From contig JAOTYD010000002.1 in the NCBI GenBank assembly GCA_029862005.1, positions 62,001 to 126,000 of the forward strand: DNA of 64,000 nucleotides, read 5' to 3'. How positions within the stretch are numbered: position 1 is the first letter of the stretch; every line of letters starts with the position of its first letter. The position numbers and the translations under genes are program-made. The stretch comes from Gammaproteobacteria bacterium (lineage in GTDB: Bacteria; Pseudomonadota; Gammaproteobacteria; GCA-001735895). Positions 35,512-44,548 of the stretch are shown in pieces. The notes under the pieces were generated by a model, which saw nothing but the letters and a program-made list of their open reading frames with translations, did not search any database and was not told the origin of the DNA.

Positions 35512-36448
35512 ACTGAATCAGTGACTCCAGCAAGTTTTCGAAATCCCCCGGCAAGGGCGCCTCGAAGCTGACCGGCTCGTGGCTGCGCGGATGCTCGAAA
35601 CTCAGCCGTTCAGCGTGCAGGGCCTGTCGGCTAAAGTCCCGGATCACGGGCCGCAAGGCCTCGTGGATACCGGCCGGGATGCGCTGCCGACCTCCATACA
35701 CGCGGTCTCCGAGTAACGGATAGTTGATATATGCCATATGGACCCGAATCTGGTGAGTACGTCCGGTTTCGAGCTGTATTTTTATCAAGCTGTAGTGATT
35801 AAACTTGCGCGCAACCTGAAAATGCGTGATCGCTGGCTTGCCGCCCGCCTGTACCGACATTTTTTTGCGGTTCTGAGGGTGGCGACCGATGCTGGCGTCG
35901 ATACTTCGACCTGCAGTTACAACGCCCTGGGCAATGGCCACGTATTCACGCTTTATCAGGCGCTGTTGCAGTTGCTCGATCAGCCAACTATGCGCCGTCA
36001 GGTTGCGGGCAACCACCATGACCCCCGTGGTATCCTTATCCAGTCGATGCACAATACCGGCACGCGGCAATTGTCCAAGCCTCGACTCATGCGCGAGTAG
36101 CCCGTTAACCAGGGTCCCATCCAGATGACCGGCAGCAGGATGCACGACCAGGTTGGCCGGTTTATTGACCACGATAATATCTTCATCCTGGTACAGAATT
36201 TCGAAGTCGACGGCCTGCGGCCGATCGGAGATTCTGATCTGCTCGGGAACATCGAGGTCTACCAGGTCACCGTCGACAACCTTTTGCCTGGATTTACAGA
36301 GTTCATCATTAACAGAGACAAATCCCTGCTGGATCCAGGACTGAATCCGGGCGCGCGAGTATTCGGGAAGTAGTCGGTGCAGGGCGTTGTCCAGGCGGTT
36401 CCCAGCCTGTTGCTTTCCAATCTGGAAACTTTGCTGAATTAATTTCAT
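35504..36448 (-). CDS. rluD: Ribosomal large subunit pseudouridine synthase D
   Basis: A 314-residue RluD, which makes pseudouridines in helix 69 of 23S rRNA. The N-terminal S4 domain (residues ~15-75: GNRLDNALHRLLPEYSRARIQ) precedes the catalytic domain with the motif GIVHRLDKDTTGVMVVAR, whose Asp is the nucleophile. A RTHQIRVHMAYINYPLLGD motif follows. It is divergent from bamD with 62 nt between, the arrangement found in E. coli and many relatives, and is followed by overlapping pgeF. Confidence 0.97.
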   Translation of the reverse strand: MKLIQQSFQIGKQQAGNRLDNALHRLLPEYSRARIQSWIQQGFVSVNDELCKSRQKVVDGDLVDLDVPEQIRISDRPQAVDFEILYQDEDIIVVNKPANLVVHPAAGHLDGTLVNGLLAHESRLGQLPRAGIVHRLDKDTTGVMVVARNLTAHSWLIEQLQQRLIKREYVAIAQGVVTAGRSIDASIGRHPQNRKKMSVQAGGKPAITHFQVARKFNHYSLIKIQLETGRTHQIRVHMAYINYPLLGDRVYGGRQRIPAGIHEALRPVIRDFSRQALHAERLSFEHPRSHEPVSFEAPLPGDFENLLESLIQYD

Positions 36449-36510
36449 GCGCTGGTTATACTACCCGTTTTTCGCTCGACAAGCCCCCCGGATCTTAACA
36501 AACTAACTCA

Positions 36511-37248
36511 ATGCGTTTCATTACTTACACCCTTCTCGCACTATCCTTGGTTGCCTGTGGCACAGCCAAAGAGGAAATAGACCCCACCGCGGAATGGAAC
36601 GCGGAAAGGTTTTATCTTGAAGCCCGCGCGGAACTCAACAAAGGCAACTACCTGACCTCGATCGAGTACTACGAGACCCTGGAATCGAGATATCCATTTG
36701 GTAAGCACGCAACCCAGGCGCAAATCGACGTCGCTTACGCCTACTATAAATTCAATGAGCCAGATTCCGCGATCACCGCGATTGATCGCTTTATCAAGCT
36801 GCATCCGCGTAACCCGGCCGTTGATTATGCCTATTATCTTAAAGGACTCGTCAATTTCGAACGCGGTGGCACGATCCTCGATGTACTGTCCGAGCGTGAC
36901 CTGTCGGAATTCGACAAGAGCCTCTTGCTGACTGCATACAATGATTTCAGGCTCCTGGTGCAACGCTTTCCCGATAGCATATACGCGGAAGATTCGGGTC
37001 GGCGCATGATTTTTCTGCGCAACGAGCTAGCCAGAGCCGATTTTCGGGTTGCCAGCTACTACGCGACGCGAGATGCATGGGTTGCTGTTGCCAACCGAAC
37101 CAGATTTATTCTGCAAAACTACCAGGGCGCAAGCGTGATCAAATCAACCCTCGAGCTACAGCTCAAGGCTTACCAGGCACTTGAACTCGACGAACTCGCA
37201 CGTGATACCCAGAGAATAATCGATTTAAACTACAACCAGGATTCCTGA
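36511..37248 (+). CDS. bamD: Outer membrane assembly lipoprotein BamD
   Basis: A 245-residue BamD, the essential lipoprotein of the BAM complex. The signal peptide ends in a lipobox LSLVAC, so Cys16 is the lipidated N-terminus. TPR-like repeats follow: ARAELNKGNYLTSIEYYETLESRYPFGKHA and AYYKFNEPDSAITAIDRFIKLHPRNP match the E. coli protein closely. The stop overlaps the ATG of the next gene by one base. It faces rluD across a short divergent promoter region. Confidence 0.97.
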   Translation: MRFITYTLLALSLVACGTAKEEIDPTAEWNAERFYLEARAELNKGNYLTSIEYYETLESRYPFGKHATQAQIDVAYAYYKFNEPDSAITAIDRFIKLHPRNPAVDYAYYLKGLVNFERGGTILDVLSERDLSEFDKSLLLTAYNDFRLLVQRFPDSIYAEDSGRRMIFLRNELARADFRVASYYATRDAWVAVANRTRFILQNYQGASVIKSTLELQLKAYQALELDELARDTQRIIDLNYNQDS

Positions 37249-38291
37249 TGGAGTACCGGCAACTCGGTCACAGCGATATCCACGTCAGCGAGATTTGCCT
37301 GGGCTCGATGACCTGGGGCACACAAAATACTGAAGCCGACGGGCATGCCCAGATTGATTACGCGCTCGATCACGGCGTTAATTTCATTGATACCGCGGAA
37401 CTGTACCCGGCGATTCCCATGACTGCGAAAACGACGGGCAAAACCGAAGAAATAATCGGAAACTGGTTGCAGGCCTCGGGAAAACGCGACCGGGTCATTC
37501 TGGCGAGCAAGGTAGCGGGAAAAGGGAACGCCGACGTCCAGGATGGTATTGCAATAAGCCCGCAGAAAATACGCGTCAGCATCGAGGGCAGCCTGAGACG
37601 ATTGCAAACCGACTACATCGACCTGTATCAATTACACTGGCCAAATCGAGGTCACTATCACTTCCGCCAGAATTGGCGCTTTGATCCAACCAAGCAGGAT
37701 AGTCAGGAAACCCTGGATCACATTTTTACGACCCTGGAATACCTGGGGGAGCTGGTCGCCACAGGTAAGGTGCGTACCATAGGTCTTTCCAACGAGACCT
37801 GCTGGGGAACCTGTCAATTTCTAAAAATCGCAGATGCCAATGGTTTCCCGCGCGTTGTTTCGCTGCAAAACGAATATAGCCTGATGTATCGCACCCATGA
37901 CCTCGATCTGGCGGAGCTTTCACATCACGAAAAAGTCGGACTTTTACCCTATTCACCGCTGGCCTGTGGCATGCTGACTGGAAAATACCAAAAAGGCATC
38001 AGGCCGAAAGGCTCGCGCATGACAATCACTCCCGATATGTATGGTCGCGTTAATGACAATACCTGGACAGTCGTCGATGTCTATGTTTCGATTGCCCGAA
38101 AACACGGCATCGATCCCGCGCAGATGGCAATTGCCTTCTGCAACCAGCGACCTTTCGTGACATCAAGTATTATCGGCGCTACCAGTATCGACCAACTGGG
38201 TGTAAATCTGGGGGCTGCCGAGCTTGAACTCGGTGAAGAAGTGCTGGAAGATATCCAGTCTGTATACCGTCTCCATCCAATACCTTTTTAG
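37248..38291 (+). CDS. Aldo/keto reductase (Tas family)
   Basis: A 347-residue NADP(H)-dependent aldo/keto reductase of the Tas/AKR group. It starts [24 protein letters not shown]. It carries the IDTAELYP motif with the catalytic Asp and Tyr, an [22 protein letters not shown] strand with the His, and the NADP phosphate-binding C-terminal loop ([11 protein letters not shown]). The physiological substrate is unknown; E. coli Tas complements tyrosine auxotrophy. It overlaps bamD by one nucleotide and is followed 8 nt later by nadE, suggesting a bamD-tas-nadE transcript. Confidence 0.92.
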   Translation: MEYRQLGHSDIHVSEICLGSMTWGTQNTEADGHAQIDYALDHGVNFIDTAELYPAIPMTAKTTGKTEEIIGNWLQASGKRDRVILASKVAGKGNADVQDGIAISPQKIRVSIEGSLRRLQTDYIDLYQLHWPNRGHYHFRQNWRFDPTKQDSQETLDHIFTTLEYLGELVATGKVRTIGLSNETCWGTCQFLKIADANGFPRVVSLQNEYSLMYRTHDLDLAELSHHEKVGLLPYSPLACGMLTGKYQKGIRPKGSRMTITPDMYGRVNDNTWTVVDVYVSIARKHGIDPAQMAIAFCNQRPFVTSSIIGATSIDQLGVNLGAAELELGEEVLEDIQSVYRLHPIPF

Positions 38292-38299
38292 CAAAAACG

Positions 38300-39130
38300 A
38301 TGAACCAAGCTGACATTGTTGCTGAAATGCAGGTACTGCCTGAAATCGATGTCCAATTTGAAATCCGACGACGGGTCGATTTTATCAAATACCAACTAGA
38401 ACTCAGTGGCCATAAAACACTGGTGCTGGGAATCAGTGGCGGTGTCGATTCCTGCACCTGTGGCCGCCTGGCACAAATTGCGATTGACGAACTCAACCAG
38501 GATAACGCCCAATATCGATTCATCGCGGTTCGCCTGCCTTATGCAACCCAGGCCGACGAAACCGACGCACAGCTGGCACTTGACTTCCTTAAGCCCAGTC
38601 ATAGCGTAACGGTCAACATCCAGCCCGGCACCGACGCTATCCACGCGTCAATCCTGGAGGCCCTGGCCGAACAAGGATTGGCGGACCAAACATCTGCCAA
38701 GCAGGACTTCGTCAAGGGTAACGTCAAGGCGCGCATGCGCATGATCGCGCAATATGAAATCGCCGGCCTGCTCGAAGGACTGGTGCTCGGTACAGATCAC
38801 TCCGCCGAAAACGTAACTGGTTTCTATACCAAGTACGGTGATGGTGCCTGCGACATGGTGCCATTGTTTGGGCTCAACAAGCGCCAGGTGCGACAGCTGG
38901 CTGCGGAACTCGGCGCACCCGAACAAATCATCACCAAGATCCCGACCGCGGATCTCGAGTCACTTGCACCGTCCAAGCCCGATGAGGAGGCTCTCGGCTT
39001 GAGCTACGACCAGATCGACGATTTCCTCGAGGGTAAAAAAATCGATCCCGTCGCCGAGCATCGCCTCATCCACATCTTCCTGACCACCGCCCACAAGCGC
39101 CAGCCCATCGCCACCATCTACGACCAATAA
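38300..39130 (+). CDS. nadE: NH3-dependent NAD+ synthetase
   Basis: A 276-residue NadE that amidates nicotinate adenine dinucleotide using ammonia, the last step of NAD synthesis. The PP-loop [17 protein letters not shown], the [19 protein letters not shown] motif and the C-terminal [16 protein letters not shown] segment are intact. There is no N-terminal nitrilase domain, so it is the short ammonia-dependent form, matching E. coli in length. Two long palindromic elements follow it, between it and convergent lipA, and probably serve as its transcript end. Confidence 0.96.
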   Translation: MNQADIVAEMQVLPEIDVQFEIRRRVDFIKYQLELSGHKTLVLGISGGVDSCTCGRLAQIAIDELNQDNAQYRFIAVRLPYATQADETDAQLALDFLKPSHSVTVNIQPGTDAIHASILEALAEQGLADQTSAKQDFVKGNVKARMRMIAQYEIAGLLEGLVLGTDHSAENVTGFYTKYGDGACDMVPLFGLNKRQVRQLAAELGAPEQIITKIPTADLESLAPSKPDEEALGLSYDQIDDFLEGKKIDPVAEHRLIHIFLTTAHKRQPIATIYDQ

Positions 39131-39166
39131 TCAACGATCGTCCCGCGCACGAGCTTTCCAATAAAC

Positions 39167-39361
39167 GGCAACCGCAGAAGCCCCTCGCAACTGGCTGGGT
39201 GGCCTACGGCTTCCCGAAAACGCATCGAATTTAAACGGCAAGGCGAGACTCGACATCCGTGTCTCGACTCGCCACAGGCCGCATCCATGCGGCCTGACCC
39301 TTTAAATTCGATGCGTTTTCGGCACCCAGCCTTTACGTTGCGAGGGGCTTCTGCGGTTGCC
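39167..39361. repeat. Long nested palindromic element R1 (nadE-lipA intergenic)
   Basis: The 454-nt gap between convergent nadE and lipA holds R1, R2 and little else. R1 has a perfect 25-bp outer inverted repeat (39167-39191 with 39337-39361), an 8-bp middle repeat (39194-39201 with 39323-39330) and a perfect 22-bp inner repeat (39214-39235 with 39301-39322). Between the inner arms sit two further hairpins (39242-39273 and 39276-39295), whose loops read, on the minus strand, CATGGATG and CACGGATG. The folded RNA would be a long stem capped by a two-leaf clover. No ORF, transposase or target-site duplication is visible. Confidence 0.85.
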
Positions 39362-39436
39362 TTCCGCATTGTTTCTATCACTTAGTAATTTTCTTGGACA
39401 TCGGACGACTAATATTACGGGTCTATAAATTTGCAG

Positions 39437-39566
39437 GCCACCCCGGGGAGAAGCTCACAAAAGTGTAGCGCGGCAGGGACGCCGCGCTCCAAGCGATTCC
39501 ATGGATGGACCAACCGGCGCTTGCGCCGGTTGGCAGCGTCTTTTGTGAGCTTCTCCCCGAGGTGGC
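39437..39566. repeat. Palindromic element R2 with a core shared with R3
   Basis: A 27-bp outer inverted repeat (39437-39463 with 39540-39566; one mismatch that would be a G-U pair in the minus-strand RNA) encloses a 76-nt core. The core contains a CGCGGC...GCCGCG hairpin, the phrase CAAGCGATTCCATGGATGG, and a CCAACCGGCGCTTGCGCCGGTTGG hairpin (split here by its loop). The same core, inverted, lies in R3 at 51.9 kb. R2 ends 17 nt past the lipA stop, so it may terminate lipA. The ~75 nt between R1 and R2 show nothing else. Confidence 0.85.
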
Positions 39567-39583
39567 GTTTCGAAGCTAAAGAA

Positions 39584-40537
39584 TTAAGCGTTGAGGACGG
39601 ATTCGGCCTGCAGGTCGGCGTGGTAGGAGGAGCGCACCATCGGGCCGCTGGCGACCTGCTCGAAGCCGATCGATTCGGCATAGGCACCAAGCTCGTCGAA
39701 CTCTTGCGGTGTGACGAAGCGTTCCACGGCGAGATGATCCAGGCTGGGCTGCAGATACTGACCCAGGGTCAGCATGTTCACGTCATGTGCGCGCAGATCG
39801 CGCAAGACCTGCTTGACCTCGTCAATCTCTTCACCGAGGCCAAGCATCAACCCGGACTTGGTTGGTACCTGCGCGTGCAGTTGCTTGAACTTTTGCAGCA
39901 GGTCCAGCGACCACTCGTAATCGGATCCCGGACGAATTTTGCGATACAGCGAGGGCACCGATTCGAGGTTGTGATTGAACACGTCTGGCGGCGCCTGAGT
40001 CATAATTTCGAGGGCAACATCCATGCGGCCACGGAAGTCCGGGGTTAAAATCTCAATCTTGATTTCGGGATTCAGCTTGCGCGTTTCATGAATGCAATCG
40101 ACGAAATGCTGCGCACCCCCATCGCGTAAATCATCCCGGTCGACCGACGTGATGACGACATAGCGCAGTCCCATGTCGCAAATCGTCCGAGCCAGGTTTG
40201 CCGGTTCATCCCGATCCAGCGGATTCGGCCGGCCATGACCGACATCGCAGAACGGGCAACGCCGGGTACAGATATCACCCATGATCATAAAAGTGGCGGT
40301 ACCCTTGGAAAAACACTCGCCGAGATTGGGACAGGATGCCTCTTCGCACACCGTAAACAGGCTGTTCTCGCGCAAGCGCGCTTTAAGCTGCCTGACCCGG
40401 TCCCCGGTGGGTGCCTTGGCACGTATCCACGGCGGCTTACGCTGCACCGTTCTGGACGGTACAACCTTGATCGGTATACGAGCCACCTTGTCGGCACCCT
40501 TGAGCTTAACGCCCTGAATAACCTGGTTCTTTTTCAC
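39584..40537 (-). CDS. lipA: Lipoyl synthase
   Basis: A 317-residue radical SAM enzyme that inserts two sulfurs into protein-bound octanoate. It has the auxiliary-cluster cysteines in [14 protein letters not shown], the radical SAM motif [11 protein letters not shown], the [15 protein letters not shown] region and the C-terminal RSSYHAD with the conserved serine ligand. Its first 11 codons overlap the end of lipB by 32 nt, a strong sign of coupling. The pair completes the lipoylation pathway from octanoyl-ACP. The element R2 lies just beyond its stop. Confidence 0.97.
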   Translation of the reverse strand: MKKNQVIQGVKLKGADKVARIPIKVVPSRTVQRKPPWIRAKAPTGDRVRQLKARLRENSLFTVCEEASCPNLGECFSKGTATFMIMGDICTRRCPFCDVGHGRPNPLDRDEPANLARTICDMGLRYVVITSVDRDDLRDGGAQHFVDCIHETRKLNPEIKIEILTPDFRGRMDVALEIMTQAPPDVFNHNLESVPSLYRKIRPGSDYEWSLDLLQKFKQLHAQVPTKSGLMLGLGEEIDEVKQVLRDLRAHDVNMLTLGQYLQPSLDHLAVERFVTPQEFDELGAYAESIGFEQVASGPMVRSSYHADLQAESVLNA

Positions 40538-41183
40538 TTAAATTCCCAATAAGTATGCCGGCCAGTGTTTGGCCCACCTGCTCGACCCCATCGGTGACAC
40601 CCAGGTCACTCAATTGCGTGACCGCAAGGCCCGAGTATCCACAGGGATTGATCCGTGCAAACGGCTCGAGATCCATATCCACGTTTAAACTCAGGCCATG
40701 ATAACAACATCCTTTTCGTATGCGCAATCCAAGCGCGGCAATCTTGGCTTTACCAACATAAACACCCGGCGCTCCTTTGCGAGTGTGTGACGCTAACTGG
40801 TAATGCTCGAGTAAATCAATGACAGATTTTTCGATCCTGGCGACCAGCCCTTTAACGCCGAGGCCGAGCCGCGTGATATCGAGCAGGCAGTAAAGCACCA
40901 ACTGTCCCGGTCCGTGGTAGGTAATCTGGCCACCCCGATCAACCTGCACAACCGGAATATCACCGGGATTCAGCAGGTGTTCGGCACGCCCGTTCAAACC
41001 CTGGGTGAAAACCGGGGCATGCTCGACGATCCAGAGTTCATCAGGGGTTTCCGGATTTCGCCGATTGGTGAACTCCCTCATCGAATCCCAGGTCCTCTGG
41101 TAATCAGACCTGCCCAGGTACTTGACTGCGATAGGCTTTGGCAAGATCGTCACCTGCAGCGAACAAGTTTGACAAGAATCCAC
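40506..41183 (-). CDS. lipB: Octanoyl-[ACP]:protein N-octanoyltransferase
   Basis: A LipB of up to 225 residues that moves octanoate from ACP to lipoyl domains. The motifs are [20 protein letters not shown], the lysine in [12 protein letters not shown], and the acyl-thioester cysteine in INPCGYSGL. The start is uncertain: the GTG at 41183 gives [10 protein letters not shown], while an in-frame GTG at 41153 gives the shorter, family-like start before [13 protein letters not shown]. It follows the ybeD-like gene by 83 nt and overlaps lipA. Confidence 0.94.
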   Translation of the reverse strand: MDSCQTCSLQVTILPKPIAVKYLGRSDYQRTWDSMREFTNRRNPETPDELWIVEHAPVFTQGLNGRAEHLLNPGDIPVVQVDRGGQITYHGPGQLVLYCLLDITRLGLGVKGLVARIEKSVIDLLEHYQLASHTRKGAPGVYVGKAKIAALGLRIRKGCCYHGLSLNVDMDLEPFARINPCGYSGLAVTQLSDLGVTDGVEQVGQTLAGILIGNLSEKEPGYSGR

Positions 41184-41266
41184 ACCCTTGAGTGTACACG
41201 AGAGTCATTCAGCATTTTGAAAGAAATCGAGTCATGGCGCTGCAAATACAACCGCCGCGCTGTATC

Positions 41267-41554
41267 CTAAAGTGACATTACGACCGCTTCGCAGTCATAC
41301 AGGTCCTGGTATATCTGTTCCAACTGTTGTTGGCTATAAACGGTGAAAGTGAGCGTCAATGCCTGGTACTTCCCGCCTTTGCTGACACGTCGACGAACTT
41401 CGATATGCTCTGCCTGGGGGCATTTTGACCTGATCAACGCCAGCACAATAGTTTCAAAATCATCGGTTTGCTTGCCAAACACCTTGAGTGGAAACCGACT
41501 GGGGTAATCGATTAGTGCCAGCGCAGATTCGCCGGCGCCCGGGTCTCGGCTCAT
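41267..41554 (-). CDS. ybeD: DUF493 (YbeD) family protein
   Basis: A 95-residue protein with the single alpha/beta ferredoxin-like fold of the DUF493/YbeD family: a YPSRFPLKVFGKQTDDF strand, a long helix, and a C-terminal LTFTVYSQQQLEQIYQDLYDCEAVVMSL. Its position between dacA and lipB is the conserved one. The function in E. coli is unknown, possibly regulatory for lipoate metabolism or the dac operon. Its ATG overlaps the dacA stop (TGATG), so translation is coupled. Confidence 0.93.
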   Translation of the reverse strand: MSRDPGAGESALALIDYPSRFPLKVFGKQTDDFETIVLALIRSKCPQAEHIEVRRRVSKGGKYQALTLTFTVYSQQQLEQIYQDLYDCEAVVMSL

Positions 41555-42693
41555 CAGCGGAACATTAACTTGATGCTGTCCAGCGCCCTGACAAAGAAAC
41601 TGCCTGCTGCCACATTCTGCATCGCGACGATGTTCTCCGACAGAACCAGTTCATCATCGAGTTTTATGCTGACCTGGCCGAGTTGCTGTCCTTGAGCAAT
41701 AGGTGCTGAAATTTCGCGGTCGATTTCCATCGCAGCATCGAGATCCCCGTAACGTCCCCGCGGAATCGTTATATGGATATCCCTACCCACGCCCATGCTG
41801 ACCTGCTCCTGCTCCCCGTACCAGACTCTCGCTGTCTTAAGCACCTCTTCGGCACGATATAGTTGATGCGTTTCGAAATACCGGAAGCCGTAATTCAAAA
41901 GCGACTGGCTGCTTTGTGTCCGCGCCTTGTCCGATTCGGCACCCAGCACCACGGAGATCAGCCGCATTTCTTCACGCTCGGCCGAAGCCACCAGGCAAAA
42001 CCCGGCTGCCTCGGTATGGCCGGTCTTCACCCCGTCTATCGTTTCATCACGCCACAGCAGTCGATTTCGATTAAACTGCCTTATTTCATTGAAGGTGAAC
42101 TCGCGTTCTTTATAAAACCGGTAAGATTCCGGAAACTCCCGGATAACCGTCTGGGTTAATACCGCGATATCGCGCGCACTGCTGTAATGATCTTTATGCG
42201 GCCATCCGGTCGAGTTAACAAAATTGCTGTTGGTCATTCCAAGTAACTGTGCCTGGTGATTCATGTAACCTGCGAAGGCCGATTCCGAGCCGGCAACATG
42301 TTCGGCCAGTGCCACGCTGGCATCATTGCCTGACTGTATGATCAATCCTTTAAGCAAGTCTTCAACCGATACCTGCTTGCCCACCTCTACAAACATTTTG
42401 GACCCTTTCATACGCCAGGCCTTCTCGCTGATGGTAACCATGTCGTCCAGGGAGATGTCGCCATCGGCGATAGCCTTGTCTACCAGGTAAGCCGTCATCA
42501 ACTTGGTAATGCTGGCCGGCTCAATATGTTCGTCCGGATTATTCTCCGCCAGCACTCTACCCGATTCAAAATCGATCAGGATATAGCTTGTCGCATTGAT
42601 TGCCGGGGGATCCGGTATGGGTTTTGCGACGGCCCAGCCTGACGCGGAATAGAGCGACGCAATAACAGATAACAAGAGCGTGACGATTTTCAT
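41554..42693 (-). CDS. dacA: D-alanyl-D-alanine carboxypeptidase (PBP5/6 type)
   Basis: A 379-residue periplasmic DD-carboxypeptidase that trims pentapeptides. It has a Sec signal peptide (to about residue 22, GWA-VA), the catalytic SITK (S-x-x-K, near residue 62), the SGN motif (LIIQSGNDAS) and KTG (VKTGHTEAAGF). A beta-rich C-terminal domain and a short amphipathic tail ending in LDSIKLMFR serve as a membrane anchor. This is the PBP5/6 layout and length. It sits in the rlpA-dacA-ybeD part of the elongation cluster, 71 nt from rlpA. Confidence 0.97.
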   Translation of the reverse strand: MKIVTLLLSVIASLYSASGWAVAKPIPDPPAINATSYILIDFESGRVLAENNPDEHIEPASITKLMTAYLVDKAIADGDISLDDMVTISEKAWRMKGSKMFVEVGKQVSVEDLLKGLIIQSGNDASVALAEHVAGSESAFAGYMNHQAQLLGMTNSNFVNSTGWPHKDHYSSARDIAVLTQTVIREFPESYRFYKEREFTFNEIRQFNRNRLLWRDETIDGVKTGHTEAAGFCLVASAEREEMRLISVVLGAESDKARTQSSQSLLNYGFRYFETHQLYRAEEVLKTARVWYGEQEQVSMGVGRDIHITIPRGRYGDLDAAMEIDREISAPIAQGQQLGQVSIKLDDELVLSENIVAMQNVAAGSFFVRALDSIKLMFR

Positions 42694-42764
42694 ATTAGCT
42701 TAGTATTTACAACAGGCTTGTAACGAGACGCGATTGTATCGATCGCTGACATTGCTCACAAGGT

Positions 42765-43556
42765 TTATTCGGAAGCGTCCGCCACTACGATGCGAGCGGT
42801 TTGAAAACCCTTTATCTTGAGACGTCTGACGATTGCATTTGCCTCGTCGATGTCGTACAGGGGTCCAACCCGGACCCGATAAAAGAGCCCGCTATTGGTC
42901 TGCTGGCGTGACACTTGCGCCGTGGATTCGTTAGCATCTATCAGATTCCGAACCAGGTTATTTGCGTTCACGGGATTAGCGAAAGAACCCATTTGAACGT
43001 ATAAGGGGATATTCGTATCCGCTTCATCGGTCAACGGGATACTGCGTACTATGCTGGTGGGTTTACTTTCGCCGGGAGCCAGCGCGCTTATCTCGACATG
43101 GGCGGTACCGGGTCCGTCGACACCCAGCTTTTTCGCCGCCGCGTAGGACAGGTCGATTATTCGACCATCGATAAACGGGCCCCTGTCATTAACCCGAACG
43201 ACAATCGAGCGACCGTTATCCAGGTTTTTGACATGCACATAAACCGGTATTGGCAGCGTCTTGTGTGCCGCCGTCATGGCATGCATGTTATAGACTTCGC
43301 CGCTGGAGGTCGGACGACCATGAAACTTGGTCCCATACCAGGAGGCGACACCACGCTGCCTGAAGCCATCGGCGCTATCGAGCACACGGTAGCGTTTGCC
43401 AAAAACAACGTAGGATGACGGGTTTCCCTGCTCCGACCGGGTTGTTTTCGGAACCCCGGAGTCCTGCACGCCCGCCTGATTGCTGATCGGCACCCCGAAG
43501 GTACAGGCGCCAAGCGTAAAAATTACCGGTAACAGAAAAACGAGAAATCGCGTCAT
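42765..43556 (-). CDS. rlpA: Septal ring lytic transglycosylase RlpA
   Basis: A 263-residue lipoprotein: lipobox TLGAC (Cys near residue 18), a double-psi beta-barrel catalytic domain (~80-170: GVASWYGTKFHGRPTSSGE, and VRVNDRGPFIDGRIIDLS with the catalytic Glu and Asp), and a C-terminal SPOR domain (~185-260) that binds denuded glycan at the septum. RlpA of Pseudomonas is a lytic transglycosylase for such glycan. The start ATG overlaps the mltB stop (ATGA), so the two are coupled. Confidence 0.95.
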   Translation of the reverse strand: MTRFLVFLLPVIFTLGACTFGVPISNQAGVQDSGVPKTTRSEQGNPSSYVVFGKRYRVLDSADGFRQRGVASWYGTKFHGRPTSSGEVYNMHAMTAAHKTLPIPVYVHVKNLDNGRSIVVRVNDRGPFIDGRIIDLSYAAAKKLGVDGPGTAHVEISALAPGESKPTSIVRSIPLTDEADTNIPLYVQMGSFANPVNANNLVRNLIDANESTAQVSRQQTNSGLFYRVRVGPLYDIDEANAIVRRLKIKGFQTARIVVADASE

Positions 43557-44548
43557 ATCAACTTTTTAAACTCCCGACTGATAAGTTTGGCGAGTTGGTA
43601 TACGGCCATCGCGTATAGTTCGCTATGATTGTAACGCGTTATGACATAAAAATTCTGGAATCCTGCCCAGTATTCCGGGCGATCTTTTTGTTGCAGCCTG
43701 ACCAGGGCTACCGGTGTCTCCTCGGTGATATCGAATGTAGACGTCAGGCCGCTCTGTTTTAACTGTGCCCACTTGTAGTCAGTTTTCACACCGGGCTCGA
43801 GGCTATCTACGGTATTGTTTGCGCTGACTACAAGCGGCCGTGCGACGCGTCCATCACGCTGCCATCCGTGTCTGACAAAATAGTTTGCAATACTGCCAGC
43901 TATATCAGGAATGCTGTCAAACAAATTGGTCTGTCCATCCTCGTCAAAATCGATCGCGTAGTTACGATAGCTCGAAGCAATGAATTGCGGCACACCCATC
44001 GCACCGGCATAGGATCCTCGCAGCGCGCGCGCGTTAAACCCCTGCTCCTTGGAAAGCAACAGAAACTCCTCCAGTTCGCGAATGAAAAACGAGGCCCGCC
44101 GAGGATAGTCAAATGCCAGCGTAACCAGGCTGTCGAACACGGGATCTTTTCCCTTATAGGTACCATAAAAAGTTTCCACACCAATAATCGCAACGATTAT
44201 CTCTGCGGGTACCCCGGTTTTTTCACTGACCTCGGCAAGAAGTTCGCGATGCTCGAGCCAGAATTTGGCACCCTGTTCGATACGTTTGTCCTTGACGAAA
44301 ATACCGCGGTACTGATACCACTCGAGTTCCTTTTCTGCGGGCCGATCCAGTTTTTCAAACAAATGGGACTGCTTCTTTACCTGGGCAAACAAATCCACAA
44401 GTTCCTGTTCGCTATAGCTGGTTTCCGCGGCGATACGTTTGACAAAGGCAACTACGTCGTCCCGATCGCGGTAATCACCACCCGGTATTTCGAGCGCTGA
44501 CACCGCGGGAGTCACAAATAAAACGATGATAATTAGTATTTTTTTCAT
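43553..44548 (-). CDS. mltB: Lytic murein transglycosylase B
   Basis: A 331-residue MltB-type lytic transglycosylase. A hydrophobic signal peptide (MKKILIIIVLFVTPAVSA) is followed by the catalytic Glu in AIIGVETFYGTYKG, and an EF-hand-like IDFDEDGQTNLFDS calcium loop as in E. coli Slt35. It lacks the lipobox, so it should be soluble in the periplasm. The ATG at 44548 overlaps the rodA stop by one base (TGATG); the preceding in-frame TTG is unneeded. Order within the mrd cluster is as in Pseudomonas. Confidence 0.96.
   Translation of the reverse strand: MKKILIIIVLFVTPAVSALEIPGGDYRDRDDVVAFVKRIAAETSYSEQELVDLFAQVKKQSHLFEKLDRPAEKELEWYQYRGIFVKDKRIEQGAKFWLEHRELLAEVSEKTGVPAEIIVAIIGVETFYGTYKGKDPVFDSLVTLAFDYPRRASFFIRELEEFLLLSKEQGFNARALRGSYAGAMGVPQFIASSYRNYAIDFDEDGQTNLFDSIPDIAGSIANYFVRHGWQRDGRVARPLVVSANNTVDSLEPGVKTDYKWAQLKQSGLTSTFDITEETPVALVRLQQKDRPEYWAGFQNFYVITRYNHSELYAMAVYQLAKLISREFKKLI

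Noticed and set aside
39167-39566. CRISPR array or insertion sequence at R1/R2
   Set aside because: There are no regular spacers or repeated direct units, no transposase gene and no target-site duplication. The repeats are palindromic, not direct.
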